From positions 186,001-250,000 of the forward strand of contig NZ_VIGV01000004.1 in the NCBI RefSeq assembly GCF_007858445.1: DNA of 64,000 nucleotides. Direction: 5' to 3'. A program made the position numbers and the translations under genes. The notes under the pieces were generated by a model that was not told where the DNA came from, did not search any database, and saw nothing but the letters and a program-made list of their open reading frames with translations. This stretch comes from Tsukamurella sputi. GTDB lineage: Bacteria; Actinomycetota; Actinomycetes; Mycobacteriales; Mycobacteriaceae. This document shows, piece by piece, positions 54,743 to 63,762 of the stretch; position 1 is the stretch's first letter; each line of letters starts with the position of its first letter.

Positions 54743-55348
54743 ATGGCTCGTTATACCGGCCCTGTCACCCGTAAGTCCCGTCGTCTGGGCGTCGACCTCG
54801 TCGGCGGTTCCGAGGCGTTCGAGCGTCGTCCGTACCCGCCCGGCCAGCACGGCCGCGCGCGGATCAAGGAGTCCGAGTACCTCCTGCAGCTCAAGGAGAA
54901 GCAGAAGGCCCGCTTCATGTACGGCGTGATGGAGAAGCAGTTCTCCCGCTACTACAAGGAGGCGAAGGCCGCCACCGGTAAGACCGGTGACGCCCTGCTG
55001 CAGATCCTCGAGACCCGTCTCGACAACGTCGTGTACCGCGCCGGCCTGACGCGTACTCGCCGCCAGGCCCGCCAGCTGGTGACCCACGGTCACTTCACGG
55101 TGAACGGCGTCCGCGTGGATGTGCCCTCGTACCGCGTCTCGCAGTACGACATCATCGACGTCCGCCCGAAGTCGCTCGGCACCACGCCGTTCCAGATCGC
55201 GCGTGAGACCCTCGGCGAGCGCACCGCCCCGGCGTGGCTCCAGGTGGTTCCGTCGACCCTGCGCATCCTCGTGCACCGCGTGCCCGAGCGTGAGCAGATC
55301 GTCGTTCCGTTCCAGGAGCAGCTCATCGTCGAGTACTACTCGAAGTAA
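54743..55348 (+). CDS. rpsD: 30S ribosomal protein S4
   Basis: 201 aa. ARYTGPVTRKSRRLGVDL start and the S4 domain LDNVVYRAGLTRTRRQARQLVTHGHFTVNG. The zinc-binding Cys knuckle of some S4 forms is absent. GGAGAGAG precedes the ATG. S4 starts 16S folding and represses the alpha operon in E. coli; the rpmJ-rpsM leader could be the target here. Confidence 0.99.
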   Translation: MARYTGPVTRKSRRLGVDLVGGSEAFERRPYPPGQHGRARIKESEYLLQLKEKQKARFMYGVMEKQFSRYYKEAKAATGKTGDALLQILETRLDNVVYRAGLTRTRRQARQLVTHGHFTVNGVRVDVPSYRVSQYDIIDVRPKSLGTTPFQIARETLGERTAPAWLQVVPSTLRILVHRVPEREQIVVPFQEQLIVEYYSK

Positions 55349-55355
55349 GTAGTAC

Positions 55356-55382
55356 GGGCCGCCGGCAGATCGCCGGCGGCCC
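55356..55382 (+). terminator. Hairpin between rpsD and rpoA
   Basis: GGGCCGCCGGC AGATC GCCGGCGGCCC, 11 bp, followed by TCTACGG. It may be a partial terminator that lowers rpoA relative to ribosomal proteins. Confidence 0.6.
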
Positions 55383-55427
55383 TCTACGGGCGTCAAATAG
55401 CGGACGCCCAGAGAGAAGGAATACTCA

Positions 55428-56483
55428 ATGCTCATCTCGCAGCGACCCACCCTCAGCGAAGAGGTCATCTCCGACGCGCGCTCGAAGTTCATCATCGAGC
55501 CGCTGGAGCCGGGCTTCGGTTACACGCTGGGCAACTCGCTCCGCCGCACGCTGCTGTCGTCCATCCCGGGCGCGGCCGTGACCAGCATCCGCATCGACGG
55601 TGTGCTGCACGAGTTCACCACGGTCCCCGGCGTGAAGGAGGATGTCACCGACATCATCCTGAACCTCAAGGGCCTGGTCGTCTCGTCGGAGGATGACGAG
55701 CCGGTCACCATGTACGTGCGCAAGCAGGGGCCGGGCGCCGTCACCGCGGGCGACATCGTCCCCCCGGCGTCGGTCACCGTCCACAACCCCGACCTGCACA
55801 TCGCCACCCTGAACGACAAGGGCAAGCTCGAGATCGAGCTCGTCGTCGAGCGGGGCCGCGGCTACGTGCCGGCCGTGCAGAACAAGGCGTCGGGCGCCGA
55901 GATCGGCCGCATCCCGGTCGACTCGATCTACTCGCCCGTGCTCAAGGTGACCTACAAGGTCGAGGCGACCCGTGTCGAGCAGCGCACCGACTTCGATCGC
56001 CTGATCCTGGACGTCGAGACCAAGAACTCGATGACCGCGCGGGACGCGCTGGCCTCGGCCGGCAAGACCCTGGTCGAGCTCTTCGGCCTGGCCCGCGAGC
56101 TCAACGTCGAGGCCGAGGGCATCGAGATCGGGCCGTCGCCGGCCGAGGCCGACCACATCGCGGCGTTCTCGCTGCCGATCGAGGACCTCGACCTGACGGT
56201 GCGCTCGTACAACTGCCTCAAGCGCGAGGGTGTGCATACCGTGGGCGAGCTCGTGGCCCGCACCGAGTCCGATCTTCTCGACATCCGTAACTTCGGTCAG
56301 AAGTCGATCGACGAGGTCAAGGTCAAGCTGCACGCGCTGGGTCTGGCCCTCAAGGACAGCCCCGCGTCGTTCGATCCGTCGCAGGTCGACGGCTACGACC
56401 CCGCCACCGGCACCTGGAGCGACGAGCCGTCGTTCTCGGGCGACGGTGACGATCAGGACTACGCCGAGACCGAGCAGCTCTGA
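55428..56483 (+). CDS. rpoA: RNA polymerase alpha subunit
   Basis: 351 aa. N-terminal dimerisation domain ([23 protein letters not shown]), linker, and C-terminal HhH domain ([41 protein letters not shown]) that binds UP elements and activators. The tail ends with ~40 acidic residues. Confidence 0.99.
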   Translation: MLISQRPTLSEEVISDARSKFIIEPLEPGFGYTLGNSLRRTLLSSIPGAAVTSIRIDGVLHEFTTVPGVKEDVTDIILNLKGLVVSSEDDEPVTMYVRKQGPGAVTAGDIVPPASVTVHNPDLHIATLNDKGKLEIELVVERGRGYVPAVQNKASGAEIGRIPVDSIYSPVLKVTYKVEATRVEQRTDFDRLILDVETKNSMTARDALASAGKTLVELFGLARELNVEAEGIEIGPSPAEADHIAAFSLPIEDLDLTVRSYNCLKREGVHTVGELVARTESDLLDIRNFGQKSIDEVKVKLHALGLALKDSPASFDPSQVDGYDPATGTWSDEPSFSGDGDDQDYAETEQL

Positions 56484-56519
56484 CCCGAGCTCTTCTTTTA
56501 ACCACCCACAGGAGAAACA

Positions 56520-57203
56520 ATGCCTAGGCCCACTAAGGGCGCCCGCATGGGCGGCTCGGCCTCGCACCAGAAGCACATTCTGGCGAACCTCGCGACTGCG
56601 CTCTTCGAGCACGGCCGCATCGAGACCACCGAGTCCCGCGCCAAGCGCCTGCGTCCCTACGCGGAGAAGCTGATCAGCCATGCCAAGCACGGCAAGCTGG
56701 CCAATCGCCGCGAGGTCATGAAGGAGATCCGCAACAAGGACGTCGTGCACGTGCTGTTCGCGGAGATCGCTCCGGCCGTCGCCGACCGTCAGGGCGGCTA
56801 CACCCGGATCATCAAGACCGAGAACCGGAAGGGCGACAACGCCCCCATGGCGGTCATCGAGATCGTGACCGAGCAGCTCGCCGCCACCGAGGCCTCGCGC
56901 GCCACCCGCGTCGCTGCCTCGCAGGCCGCTGCCAAGTCCGCCGCCGTCGAGGCTGCGGAGATCGCCGAGGAGTCGGCTTCCGACCTTCCCGCCGGTGCGC
57001 ACGCGCCGCTGGAGGACGTGAACGAGGCTCCCGAGGGCTTCCCGATCAAGGGCAACGCCGATTCGAAGCTGTACCACCGTCCCGGTACCCGCTTCTTCGA
57101 TTCGACGGTCGCCGAGATCTGGTTCGCCGACGAGGCCGCGGCCGAGGCCGCCGGCTACTCGCTGCCGCCGTCGCAGCAGGAGGACGCCTCCGACTCGGAG
57201 TAG
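56520..57203 (+). CDS. rplQ: 50S ribosomal protein L17 with C-terminal sunset-type extension
   Basis: 227 aa, nearly twice the usual ~120. Residues 1-~120 are normal L17 ([33 protein letters not shown]). An Ala/Glu linker follows, then [31 protein letters not shown] and [10 protein letters not shown], which look like the so-called sunset domain (G-N-x3-K-x-Y-H-x-P-G). The extension's role on the ribosome is unknown. A strong terminator follows. Confidence 0.95.
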   Translation: MPRPTKGARMGGSASHQKHILANLATALFEHGRIETTESRAKRLRPYAEKLISHAKHGKLANRREVMKEIRNKDVVHVLFAEIAPAVADRQGGYTRIIKTENRKGDNAPMAVIEIVTEQLAATEASRATRVAASQAAAKSAAVEAAEIAEESASDLPAGAHAPLEDVNEAPEGFPIKGNADSKLYHRPGTRFFDSTVAEIWFADEAAAEAAGYSLPPSQQEDASDSE

Positions 57204-57219
57204 TCACCCACGCACGCGA

Positions 57220-57248
57220 GCCCGCCACCTGCATCGCAGGTGGCGGGC
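57220..57248 (+). terminator. Terminator of the alpha operon
   Basis: GCCCGCCACCTGC ATC GCAGGTGGCGGGC, a perfect 13-bp stem with a 3-nt loop, then TTCGTCGTTG. Confidence 0.88.
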
Positions 57249-57328
57249 TTCGTCGTTGCACAGATCACCGCTCGAACCCCCTGTGCGGCGTGTTCCGACC
57301 GCGGGTTCGGAGCGGCGACGGAGATCTT

Positions 57329-57787
57329 TCAACCGAGAAGCGCGATCACCGAGTCGACGGTGGCTCGCACCTTCTCCACCGACACCCGCGGCAGGGTGAA
57401 CCGCGCGAGATAGGCCTCGTTCGTCACGCGCGACCAGTCACAGGTCACGGCGATGAGGGTCCCGTCGCCTTCGGGGATGAACTCCCAGGTCCACTCGACG
57501 CCGACGGGCTCCTTCCCGCGGCCGGCGGGCAGCCACGCGATGCGGGCGTCCGGCTCGAAGACGGTGACGTGGTTGTCCACCGAGTACTCCCGCCCGTCCT
57601 CGGCGGTCATCTCCATGCCGAAGACGTCGCCGACACCCGTGATCGTCTCGGGGCTGTCGGCGGAGACGCCGCGGAGCATCCCGGAGCCGTCGGCGGCCGC
57701 GTGGACCGCGGGCCGGGTGAGCGCGGCGAACAGCATGGCGGGCGGGAGATCACTGGTCACGGTCACGGTCTGCGCGGTCACGGTCAT
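57329..57787 (-). CDS. SRPBCC/START-like protein
   Basis: 152 aa. VTSDLPPAMLFAALTRPAVHAAADGSG start, DARIAWLPAGRGKEPVGVEWTWEFIPEGDGTLIAVTCDW core: a hydrophobic-cavity fold of the polyketide-cyclase/AHSA1 type. No catalytic residues can be assigned. TACCGT ends 7 nt before the ATG. It follows the FAD monooxygenase on the same strand with an 18-nt gap and may share its substrate. Confidence 0.82.
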   Translation of the reverse strand: MTVTAQTVTVTSDLPPAMLFAALTRPAVHAAADGSGMLRGVSADSPETITGVGDVFGMEMTAEDGREYSVDNHVTVFEPDARIAWLPAGRGKEPVGVEWTWEFIPEGDGTLIAVTCDWSRVTNEAYLARFTLPRVSVEKVRATVDSVIALLG

Positions 57788-57805
57788 CGTCCCGACGGTA
57801 GCCGC

Positions 57806-58993
57806 TCAGGCGTACGCGGGCAGGTCTATCCCGTCGGCCTTTCCGAACTGTGCCGCCCAGACCAGCCGCATCGGCCATGTCGTCGCCGTGCGGTACGTGA
57901 GGTCGCCGAGCGCGATGCCGATCCGGCCCATCGGCGCGAATCCGGACGGGCTGCCGGGCGGCAGCTCCTGCGCCGGCCGGACGAAGGGCCGCATCACGGC
58001 GTCGTACCGCGCCAGCGCGCGGGGCACGTCACCGCCCGCCCGCCCGAGCTCGCCGGCGAGGACGTAGGCGCCCACGAGCGCGAGGGTGGTGCCGAGGCCG
58101 GTGAGCGGGGTGGGGCAGTAGCCGGCGTCGCCGACGAGAGCGACGCGGCCGCGGGTCCACGCGTCGAGTTTCACCTGCGCGAGGTCCTGGTAGGCCCAGT
58201 CGTCGGCGGTGCGCATGGCGCGCAGCAGCTGCGGGGTCACCCAGCCGAGGTCCGCGAACTCCCGCTCGAACAGCGCGAACTGTTCCTCTCGGCTCAGTCG
58301 CCGCGCGTCGGTGCCGCGGATCGCGAGACCGGCCTTGACGCTGCCGTCGGTGCGCGACGGCCGCACCGAGACCACGCGGCCGCGGCGTGCGGTGTGCATG
58401 AGGTACCAGCCGCGGGTGTCCTCGTCGATCTCGGCGGTGAACCAGGCGTACCGCAGGCCGATCGGGACGAGCGCGGCAGCGTCCGGGCCGAAGGCGGCGC
58501 GCCGCACGGCGGAGCCGAGGCCGTCGGCCCCGATGACGAGGTCGAACTCCCGGGGCGGCGCGGTCTCGAAGTCGACGCGCGCGACGTCGCCGTTCTGCTC
58601 GATCGCGGTCACGGTGTCGTCCCACAGGTACTCGACGTCGTCGGGAACGGCGCCGACGAGCACCTCGGCGAGGTCGCCGCGCAGGATCTCGTGGGTGGAG
58701 ACGACGCCGTTGCCGCCGAAGGCCTCGACGGGCATGGTCGCGCCGCGTCGCCCGCGGGCGTCGACCTTGACGAGGCCGCGCTGGTCGAGCAGCCGCTCAG
58801 TGGTGGCGGGACCGAGACCGAGGCGGTCGACGACGGTGCGGCCCGCGCCGCGCAGGTCGACGGTCTGCCCGCCCGCCCGGAGCGACGGTGCGCGTTCGAC
58901 GATCGTGACGCGGTGGCCCTGGCGGGCGAGGAGGAGGGCTGCGGCGGGACCGGCGATGGACGCGCCGCTGATGAGGATTCGAAGCTGATTCAT
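57806..58993 (-). CDS. FAD-dependent aromatic hydroxylase-type monooxygenase
   Basis: 395 aa. FAD sites: ISGASIAGPAAALLLARQGHRVTIVERAP (GxGxxG-like, residues ~8-36), the DG motif in LVIGADGLGSAVR, and GD motif VALVGDAGYCPTPLTGLGTTLA. This is the PHBH/TetX-like group, which oxidises aromatic compounds or drugs. Its start faces the GntR/TetR regulator gene with an 87-nt gap holding a perfect operator; regulation by that neighbour is very likely. Confidence 0.9.
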   Translation of the reverse strand: MNQLRILISGASIAGPAAALLLARQGHRVTIVERAPSLRAGGQTVDLRGAGRTVVDRLGLGPATTERLLDQRGLVKVDARGRRGATMPVEAFGGNGVVSTHEILRGDLAEVLVGAVPDDVEYLWDDTVTAIEQNGDVARVDFETAPPREFDLVIGADGLGSAVRRAAFGPDAAALVPIGLRYAWFTAEIDEDTRGWYLMHTARRGRVVSVRPSRTDGSVKAGLAIRGTDARRLSREEQFALFEREFADLGWVTPQLLRAMRTADDWAYQDLAQVKLDAWTRGRVALVGDAGYCPTPLTGLGTTLALVGAYVLAGELGRAGGDVPRALARYDAVMRPFVRPAQELPPGSPSGFAPMGRIGIALGDLTYRTATTWPMRLVWAAQFGKADGIDLPAYA

Positions 58994-59057
58994 AGTGCGA
59001 ACGTACGCCGTATCGAGTGCATCGCGCTACAGTGTTGACGTGGAAATAAGCAAGAAG

Positions 59058-59069
59058 TGCACTAGTGCA
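59058..59069. promoter_or_regulatory. Perfect 12-bp palindrome between the FAD monooxygenase and its regulator
   Basis: TGCACTAGTGCA. It lies 11 nt before the regulator start and just downstream of TTGACG (59035-59040), so it covers the regulator's -10 region and could control both directions. Confidence 0.65.
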
Positions 59070-59080
59070 TCGGCGCTGCC

Positions 59081-59965
59081 GTGACCCGTGCCGAGGAGAT
59101 CGCTGCGGTGCTACGCGAGCGCATCGCGTCGGGCCGGCTGCGGCCGGGGGACCGCGCACCGTCGACCCGGGCGATCATGCGCGATCACGGGGTGGCGATG
59201 GCCACCGCCTCGAAGGTGCTCGCTCTGCTGCAGGCCGACGGGCTGATCGACTCGGCCCCGGGCCGCGGCAGCGTGGTCCGGCGTCCGGACCGCCCGCGCG
59301 CCCCGGAGCTGACCACGGCCGACGTGCTCGCCGCGGCCATCGCGATCGCCGACGCCGAATCGCTGCAGGCCGTGTCGATGCGGCGGCTCGCGGCGGCCCT
59401 GGAGATCCCGACGATGGCCGTGTACCGGTACGTGCCCAGCAGCGACGAGTTGCAGGCGGCGATGCTGGACCGCGTGCTCGGAGAGCTGGACCTGCCGCCC
59501 CGCACCGCCGCGTGGCGGGAGGACGTCGAGGCGGTGCTCCGCGCCCTGTGGGAGGCCATGAAGACGCATCCCTGGCTGGCTGCGGCGATGTCGATGACCC
59601 GCCCGTCGGTGATGCCCGGCGCGATGCCGATGTCGGAGCACCTGCTGGGCGCGCTGCGCTCCGCGGGCCTGCCGCCGCGCGCGGCGTTCACGGAGTACCT
59701 GTGCCTGCTGAACCTGGTGCGGGGCCTGGGCGCGACGATCGAGCCGGAACTCGCCGACCGCGCCGCCACGGGCGTCACCGAGGACGAGTGGATCGACACG
59801 CAGTTGGGCGAACTGCGCGCGGTGGCGCCCGCCGACCGCTTCCCGGCGATGGCGGAGATGCTGCACACCAGCTACCCGTACGACGCCGACGTGCTGCTCG
59901 ATACCGCCCTCACGCGCTACCTGGACGGCCTGGCGGCGGGCCTGGCACCGGCCTCGCCCCGGTAG
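59081..59965 (+). CDS. GntR-TetR double-HTH transcriptional regulator
   Basis: 294 aa. Residues 1-70 are a GntR winged helix ([46 protein letters not shown]), and residues ~78-125 a TetR helix-turn-helix ([38 protein letters not shown]), followed by a TetR C-terminal ligand domain. Two DNA-binding domains in one chain could bind a palindrome plus a second site. It sits divergent from the FAD monooxygenase gene. Confidence 0.88.
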   Translation: MTRAEEIAAVLRERIASGRLRPGDRAPSTRAIMRDHGVAMATASKVLALLQADGLIDSAPGRGSVVRRPDRPRAPELTTADVLAAAIAIADAESLQAVSMRRLAAALEIPTMAVYRYVPSSDELQAAMLDRVLGELDLPPRTAAWREDVEAVLRALWEAMKTHPWLAAAMSMTRPSVMPGAMPMSEHLLGALRSAGLPPRAAFTEYLCLLNLVRGLGATIEPELADRAATGVTEDEWIDTQLGELRAVAPADRFPAMAEMLHTSYPYDADVLLDTALTRYLDGLAAGLAPASPR

Positions 59966-59979
59966 AGTCTGACGGCGAT

Positions 59980-60810
59980 ATGACTCGCCATCGCCTCGAC
60001 ATCGCCTACGACGGTACCGACTTCAGCGGCTGGGCCCGCCAGCCCGAGCGCCGGACGGTGTGCGGCGTGCTGGAGGAGACGATCGGCACGGTGCTGCGCA
60101 CGGAGGTGCAGCTCACCGTCGCGGGCCGCACCGACGCGGGCGTGCACGCGACGGGGCAGGTCGCGCACCTCGACACCGATGTCGCGCTGCCGGACGGTCT
60201 GGTACGCCGGCTCGCGCGGATGCTCCCGCAGGACGTGCGGGTCACGGCGATCACCGAGGCGCCCGCGGAGTTCGACGCCCGCTTCTCGGCGCTGCGCCGC
60301 CATTACGAGTACCGCCTCACCGACGCCCCCTTCGGCGCGAACCCGCTGCGCGCCCGCGATACCGCGCCATGGCGGCGGCCCGTCGATCTGGAGCGCATGC
60401 AGGAGGCGAGCGACCGCCTGCTGGGCCTGCACGACTTCGCCGCCTTCTGCCGCCGCCGCGAGGGCGCGACCACGGTCCGCGAGCTGCAGCGCTTCTCCTG
60501 GTCGCAGGGCGATGACGGGGTGTTCACGGCGCAGGTCTGCGCCGACGCCTTCTGCTGGTCGATGGTGCGTTCCCTCGTCGGGGCGGTCGCCGCGGTCGGG
60601 GAGGGTCGACGGTCCGCCGACTGGGTGGCCGGGCTCCTCGAGGAGCGCGAGCGCTCCAGCGCGATCAACGTGGCCGCCGCGTGCGGGCTGACCCTGGTGC
60701 GGGTGGACTACCCCGCGGACGACGAGCTCGCCGAGCGCAACCGGGTCACCCGCGAGAAGCGCGAGGTCGACGGTGCCGGGACGGGCGCGGGCGGCTGCTG
60801 CGGCGACTGA
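59980..60810 (+). CDS. truA: tRNA pseudouridine38-40 synthase
   Basis: 276 aa. [28 protein letters not shown] start, catalytic Asp in [13 protein letters not shown], and the MVRSLVGAV block. It modifies the anticodon arm of many tRNAs. In mycobacteria truA normally follows rplQ; here three genes lie between. ATG 59980 is preceded by TAGAGT (59962-59967) rather than by a strong Shine-Dalgarno. Confidence 0.96.
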   Translation: MTRHRLDIAYDGTDFSGWARQPERRTVCGVLEETIGTVLRTEVQLTVAGRTDAGVHATGQVAHLDTDVALPDGLVRRLARMLPQDVRVTAITEAPAEFDARFSALRRHYEYRLTDAPFGANPLRARDTAPWRRPVDLERMQEASDRLLGLHDFAAFCRRREGATTVRELQRFSWSQGDDGVFTAQVCADAFCWSMVRSLVGAVAAVGEGRRSADWVAGLLEERERSSAINVAAACGLTLVRVDYPADDELAERNRVTREKREVDGAGTGAGGCCGD

Positions 60811-60878
60811 CGGAGCTTGGGACGCCGTTCGCCCGCAGTTCATGATCGCGATGCCCACCGCGTGGATACTCGGCTGAT

Positions 60879-61523
60879 GTGAACCCCTTCGACGTCACCG
60901 GCTTCCTCGGCTCCGCGGGCCTGATCGGCCTGGTGCTGCTGATCTTCATCGAGACCGGCCTGCTCGTGGGATTCATCTTCCCGGGGGATTCGATCCTGTT
61001 CACCGCGGGCATCTTCGCGGCGCAGCCGCAGCCCTTCGCGCACCTGTGGCAGCTGTTGCTGTTCCTGCCGATCGCGGCGATCATCGGCGACCAGTGCGGC
61101 TACGCCCTCGGTCGGTACGCCGGGCCGAAGGTGATGCGCGGCAGGATCATGAACTTCATCGGGCAGGGCCCGGTGGACAAGACCTACGCCTTCTTCGACA
61201 AGTACGGCCCGTTCACGGTGCTCTTCGCCCGGTTCATCGGCATCGTCCGCACGCTGGTGCCGGTGCTGGCCGGCTTCTCGAAGATGGATCACCGGAAGTT
61301 CACGCTGTTCTCGGTGCTCGGCTCGGTCCTGTGGTGCGACGGCATCGTGCTGCTGGGCTACTTCCTCGGCGGGATCCCGCTGCTGCGGAACAACCTCGAG
61401 GTGCTGTTCATCGGCTCCGCACTGACGATCATCATCCCCATCGCGGTCACCGTGATCTCCCGCCGCCGCGCCCGCAAGCGCGAATCCGCCGAAGCCGCCC
61501 CGGTGGAGTCCGCCGCGCGCTAA
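60879..61523 (+). CDS. DedA family membrane protein
   Basis: 214 aa, about five membrane segments. FIETGLLVGFIFPGDSILFTAGIFAA and FARFIGIVRTLVPVLAGFSKM are the DedA motifs, including the Gly-Asp and Arg typical of this proton-motive-force-linked family; lipid scrambling has been shown for relatives. GTG 60879 lies 8 nt after GATACT, so leaderless is possible. Confidence 0.88.
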   Translation: MNPFDVTGFLGSAGLIGLVLLIFIETGLLVGFIFPGDSILFTAGIFAAQPQPFAHLWQLLLFLPIAAIIGDQCGYALGRYAGPKVMRGRIMNFIGQGPVDKTYAFFDKYGPFTVLFARFIGIVRTLVPVLAGFSKMDHRKFTLFSVLGSVLWCDGIVLLGYFLGGIPLLRNNLEVLFIGSALTIIIPIAVTVISRRRARKRESAEAAPVESAAR

Positions 61524-61532
61524 TCTCCCCGC

Positions 61533-62738
61533 ATGATCGGGTTGGGGGACCCGGAGCGCATCGTCATCGATTGCGCGGGGGATAAATGGTACGTACGCGG
61601 GCCGGACGGCGCCGTGCGGTCGGTGCTCGCGCCGGCGGAGGTGGACGAGTTCGCCGCGCCCGCACTCGCCGCCCGCCGGTGGTCGCAGTGGCTCACGGAT
61701 GCGGTGAGCGGCAGCGCACCGTCGCGGTCCTGGGTCGTGCTCGCCCCCAGTGTTTTCGGCGCTCCTCGCCGCAGCCTGATCGAGGCCGCGGCGGGATCGC
61801 TCGGCGTCGCCGCGAGCATCCTTCCCCGGGCGGAGGCCCTGGTCCGTACCGGCGGCGTGCTGTACTGCCGCCGGGCGCTGGTCCTCGAGTGCCGCGGGCC
61901 GATCGCGCAGGCGCACGTCCTCGCGCTCACCGACGGCGCCTGGCGGGCCGTTGCCGCCGCCTCTCATCCGGATCCCGTTCGCGCTGCGCGCGTGGTCTTC
62001 GACGATGACATCGACCAGGCCCTCGTCGACGGTCCGCCCGAGGCCTACCGCACGGTTCGCGCCGCCCTGGCGACCGCGGGGCTGTGGCGCGTGGTGCGCG
62101 TCGACCCGGAGGACGTCCTCGCCGTCACCGCGCCGGAGCGGGAGCCGGAGGCGTCCGGTCCTCCGTCCCGCGAACCGCCGGAACGAGCGATCGGGCATCG
62201 GGCTCGGCGGAGGTGGCCGCTGCTCGTCGCGGGGGCCGGGACCGTCGGCGTGGTCGCGGCGAGCGCCGTGGCGTGCCTGCCGGAGTCGGTCCCGTCGGCG
62301 CCGGAGAGGCCCGCGCCGCCCGCGGAGAGTTTCGTCCGCGTCGCCTTCGACGGTGCCTCGGTGGACCTGCCCCGGGAGTGGGCGGTCACCGAACCCGGCC
62401 CGGACCGGCGGCTCGCGGAGGCGGGCGACGGACGCCGCGTCACCGTGGTCCGGACGCGGCTGCGCGCCCCGTCGGACACCGCGGCGGTCGCGGCCGATCT
62501 GGAGGCGGCCCTCGGACGGCGATCCGACCAGCGCATCAGCGACCTGAATCCCAGTACGCGCGTCGGCGGACGCGAAGTGATCGGCTACCGCGAACGGATC
62601 GACGCCGAGCGCTTCGTGGACTGGTACGTCGTGGTCGCGGGGGCGGCCCAGCTGAGCGTCGGCTGTGAGGCGGGGCGCTCGGCGGCTCCGCTGGCCGGGG
62701 CGTGCGAACGCGCCGTCGGCACGGTGCAGGAGGACTGA
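61533..62738 (+). CDS. Type VII secretion-associated protein (Rv3446c-like)
   Basis: 401 aa. N-terminal half with IVIDCAGDKWYVRG and LVECRG-like segments recalls an ATPase-like fold without a clear P-loop; one membrane segment (LLVAGAGTVGVVAASAVA, ~residue 231-249) precedes an extracytoplasmic domain (FVRVAFDGASVDLPREWAVTE). It fits TIGR03931, the ESX-4 associated family. TAATCT ends 6 nt before the ATG and overlaps the DedA stop. It marks the start of an ESX-4-like gene set. Confidence 0.82.
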   Translation: MIGLGDPERIVIDCAGDKWYVRGPDGAVRSVLAPAEVDEFAAPALAARRWSQWLTDAVSGSAPSRSWVVLAPSVFGAPRRSLIEAAAGSLGVAASILPRAEALVRTGGVLYCRRALVLECRGPIAQAHVLALTDGAWRAVAAASHPDPVRAARVVFDDDIDQALVDGPPEAYRTVRAALATAGLWRVVRVDPEDVLAVTAPEREPEASGPPSREPPERAIGHRARRRWPLLVAGAGTVGVVAASAVACLPESVPSAPERPAPPAESFVRVAFDGASVDLPREWAVTEPGPDRRLAEAGDGRRVTVVRTRLRAPSDTAAVAADLEAALGRRSDQRISDLNPSTRVGGREVIGYRERIDAERFVDWYVVVAGAAQLSVGCEAGRSAAPLAGACERAVGTVQED

Positions 62739-62755
62739 ACCATGAAGGGGGAGAG

Positions 62756-63052
62756 ATGACGATCGCCACATCCGCGAACGGCGGGCTACGGGTGCGCGCC
62801 AATGATCAGGGCACGCCGCTGCAGATCGCGATCGAGCGGACGGAGCTGCGCCGCGAGCCGCAGGACCTCGCCGACGCCATCGTGCGGTTGTGCCGTCAGG
62901 CGGCGATCACCGCCGGGTTGCGCCGCCGGGCGGAGTTGGAGCGCGCCGGCGTCGGTGCGGACGTGGTGCGCGCCATGCGGCTACCGGAACCGGTCGCGGA
63001 GGCCGAGGCGGTGGCCGAGGACGTGGTCGGCACCTGGCTGCGGAGGGCGTGA
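62756..63052 (+). CDS. Small YbaB/EbfC-like protein 1 (ESX-associated)
   Basis: 98 aa. GLRVRANDQGTPLQIAIERTELRREPQDLADAIVRLCRQAAITA is close to the YbaB/EbfC pattern seen in ESX-linked DNA-binding or Esp-type proteins. Helical C-terminus. ATG 62756 follows GGGGGAGAG; 17 nt after the upstream gene. Its stop overlaps the next gene's start (TGATG). Confidence 0.6.
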   Translation: MTIATSANGGLRVRANDQGTPLQIAIERTELRREPQDLADAIVRLCRQAAITAGLRRRAELERAGVGADVVRAMRLPEPVAEAEAVAEDVVGTWLRRA

Positions 63053-63354
63053 TGAACGCGGAGATGGACCGGATCGAGGCCCGCGCCCACGAACAGCTCC
63101 GGGTGCTCCGCCGCGCGAGTACGGAGCTCGACGAGGTCCGGGTGGCGGTGTCCAGCCCGGACGGCGCGATCCGCGTGGAGCTCGACGGTGTGTGCGCGCT
63201 GGTCGGTCTCACGCTCACGCCCGCGGCGTGCGCGTCCGATGGCGCAGTCCTCGGCCGGCGCATCGTCGACGTGTGCGCGGTGGCGGCACGCGAGGTACAG
63301 GCGCGCCGCGCCGCGGTGATGGAGCGCTTCCACGCGGAGTTCGCACCGGGCTGA
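63052..63354 (+). CDS. Small YbaB/EbfC-like protein 2 (ESX-associated)
   Basis: 100 aa. N-terminal helix (RIEARAHEQLRVLRRASTELDEV) and SPDGAIRVELDGVCALVGLTL resemble the same YbaB-like fold as its neighbour, arranged in the opposite order of helix and sheet. Start overlaps the preceding stop by one base. The two probably act as a pair. Confidence 0.6.
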   Translation: MNAEMDRIEARAHEQLRVLRRASTELDEVRVAVSSPDGAIRVELDGVCALVGLTLTPAACASDGAVLGRRIVDVCAVAAREVQARRAAVMERFHAEFAPG

Positions 63355-63368
63355 GTGCGGGCCGGAAG

Positions 63369-63387
63369 GGAATCGGGATCCGATTCC
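63369..63387. promoter_or_regulatory. Short inverted repeat upstream of the PE-like gene
   Basis: GGAATCGG GAT CCGATTCC, perfect 8-bp arms. It could be an operator or a small terminator for the preceding gene. The half-site is also found in the dispersed repeats. Confidence 0.4.
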
Positions 63388-63454
63388 GCAGCTGGTGCGT
63401 CCAATTCATGAGGGCTCTTCGCACCGGGCCCGCCGCAGATGATGGGGGAGAGCA

Positions 63455-63760
63455 ATGTTCTTGGCGGTCAATTCGGCGATCGCGGCCTTCGGAGCCGCCC
63501 ATGCCGGGATCGGGGCAGCGGTCGCGACGGCGGGTTCCGTGGACGCGGCGGCGAACGTCGCGGCGCTGAATCCGGCGCTCGGCCTCATCGGGCAGGACTT
63601 CCTCGCGGCCTTCACCGCGGCGCAGGCCGTCCATGTGGAGTCCGTGGCGGAGCTGGCGGTCCTGTACGGCGCGATCGCGTCGTCATCGGCGGCCACGGTC
63701 GCGGCCTACGGCGCCACGGAGGCGGCGAACGTCGCCGGGCTGAGTGCCGCGGGGATCTGA
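63455..63760 (+). CDS. PE/EspC-like type VII secretion substrate
   Basis: 101 aa, Ala-rich, two helices. FAAHAGIGAAVA-like AFGAAHAGIGAAVATA and DFLAAFTAAQAVHVESVAELAVLYGA recall PE proteins, and YGATE near the C-terminus matches the Y-x3-D/E secretion signal of ESX substrates. No signal peptide. GGGGGAGAG precedes ATG 63455. The gene next downstream would be its partner. Confidence 0.65.
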   Translation: MFLAVNSAIAAFGAAHAGIGAAVATAGSVDAAANVAALNPALGLIGQDFLAAFTAAQAVHVESVAELAVLYGAIASSSAATVAAYGATEAANVAGLSAAGI

Positions 63761-63762
63761 CG

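Noticed and set aside
60840-62771. 643-codon minus-strand frame opposite DedA and the ESX gene
   Set aside because: Low-complexity Arg/Asp/Gly composition without motifs; antisense artefact.
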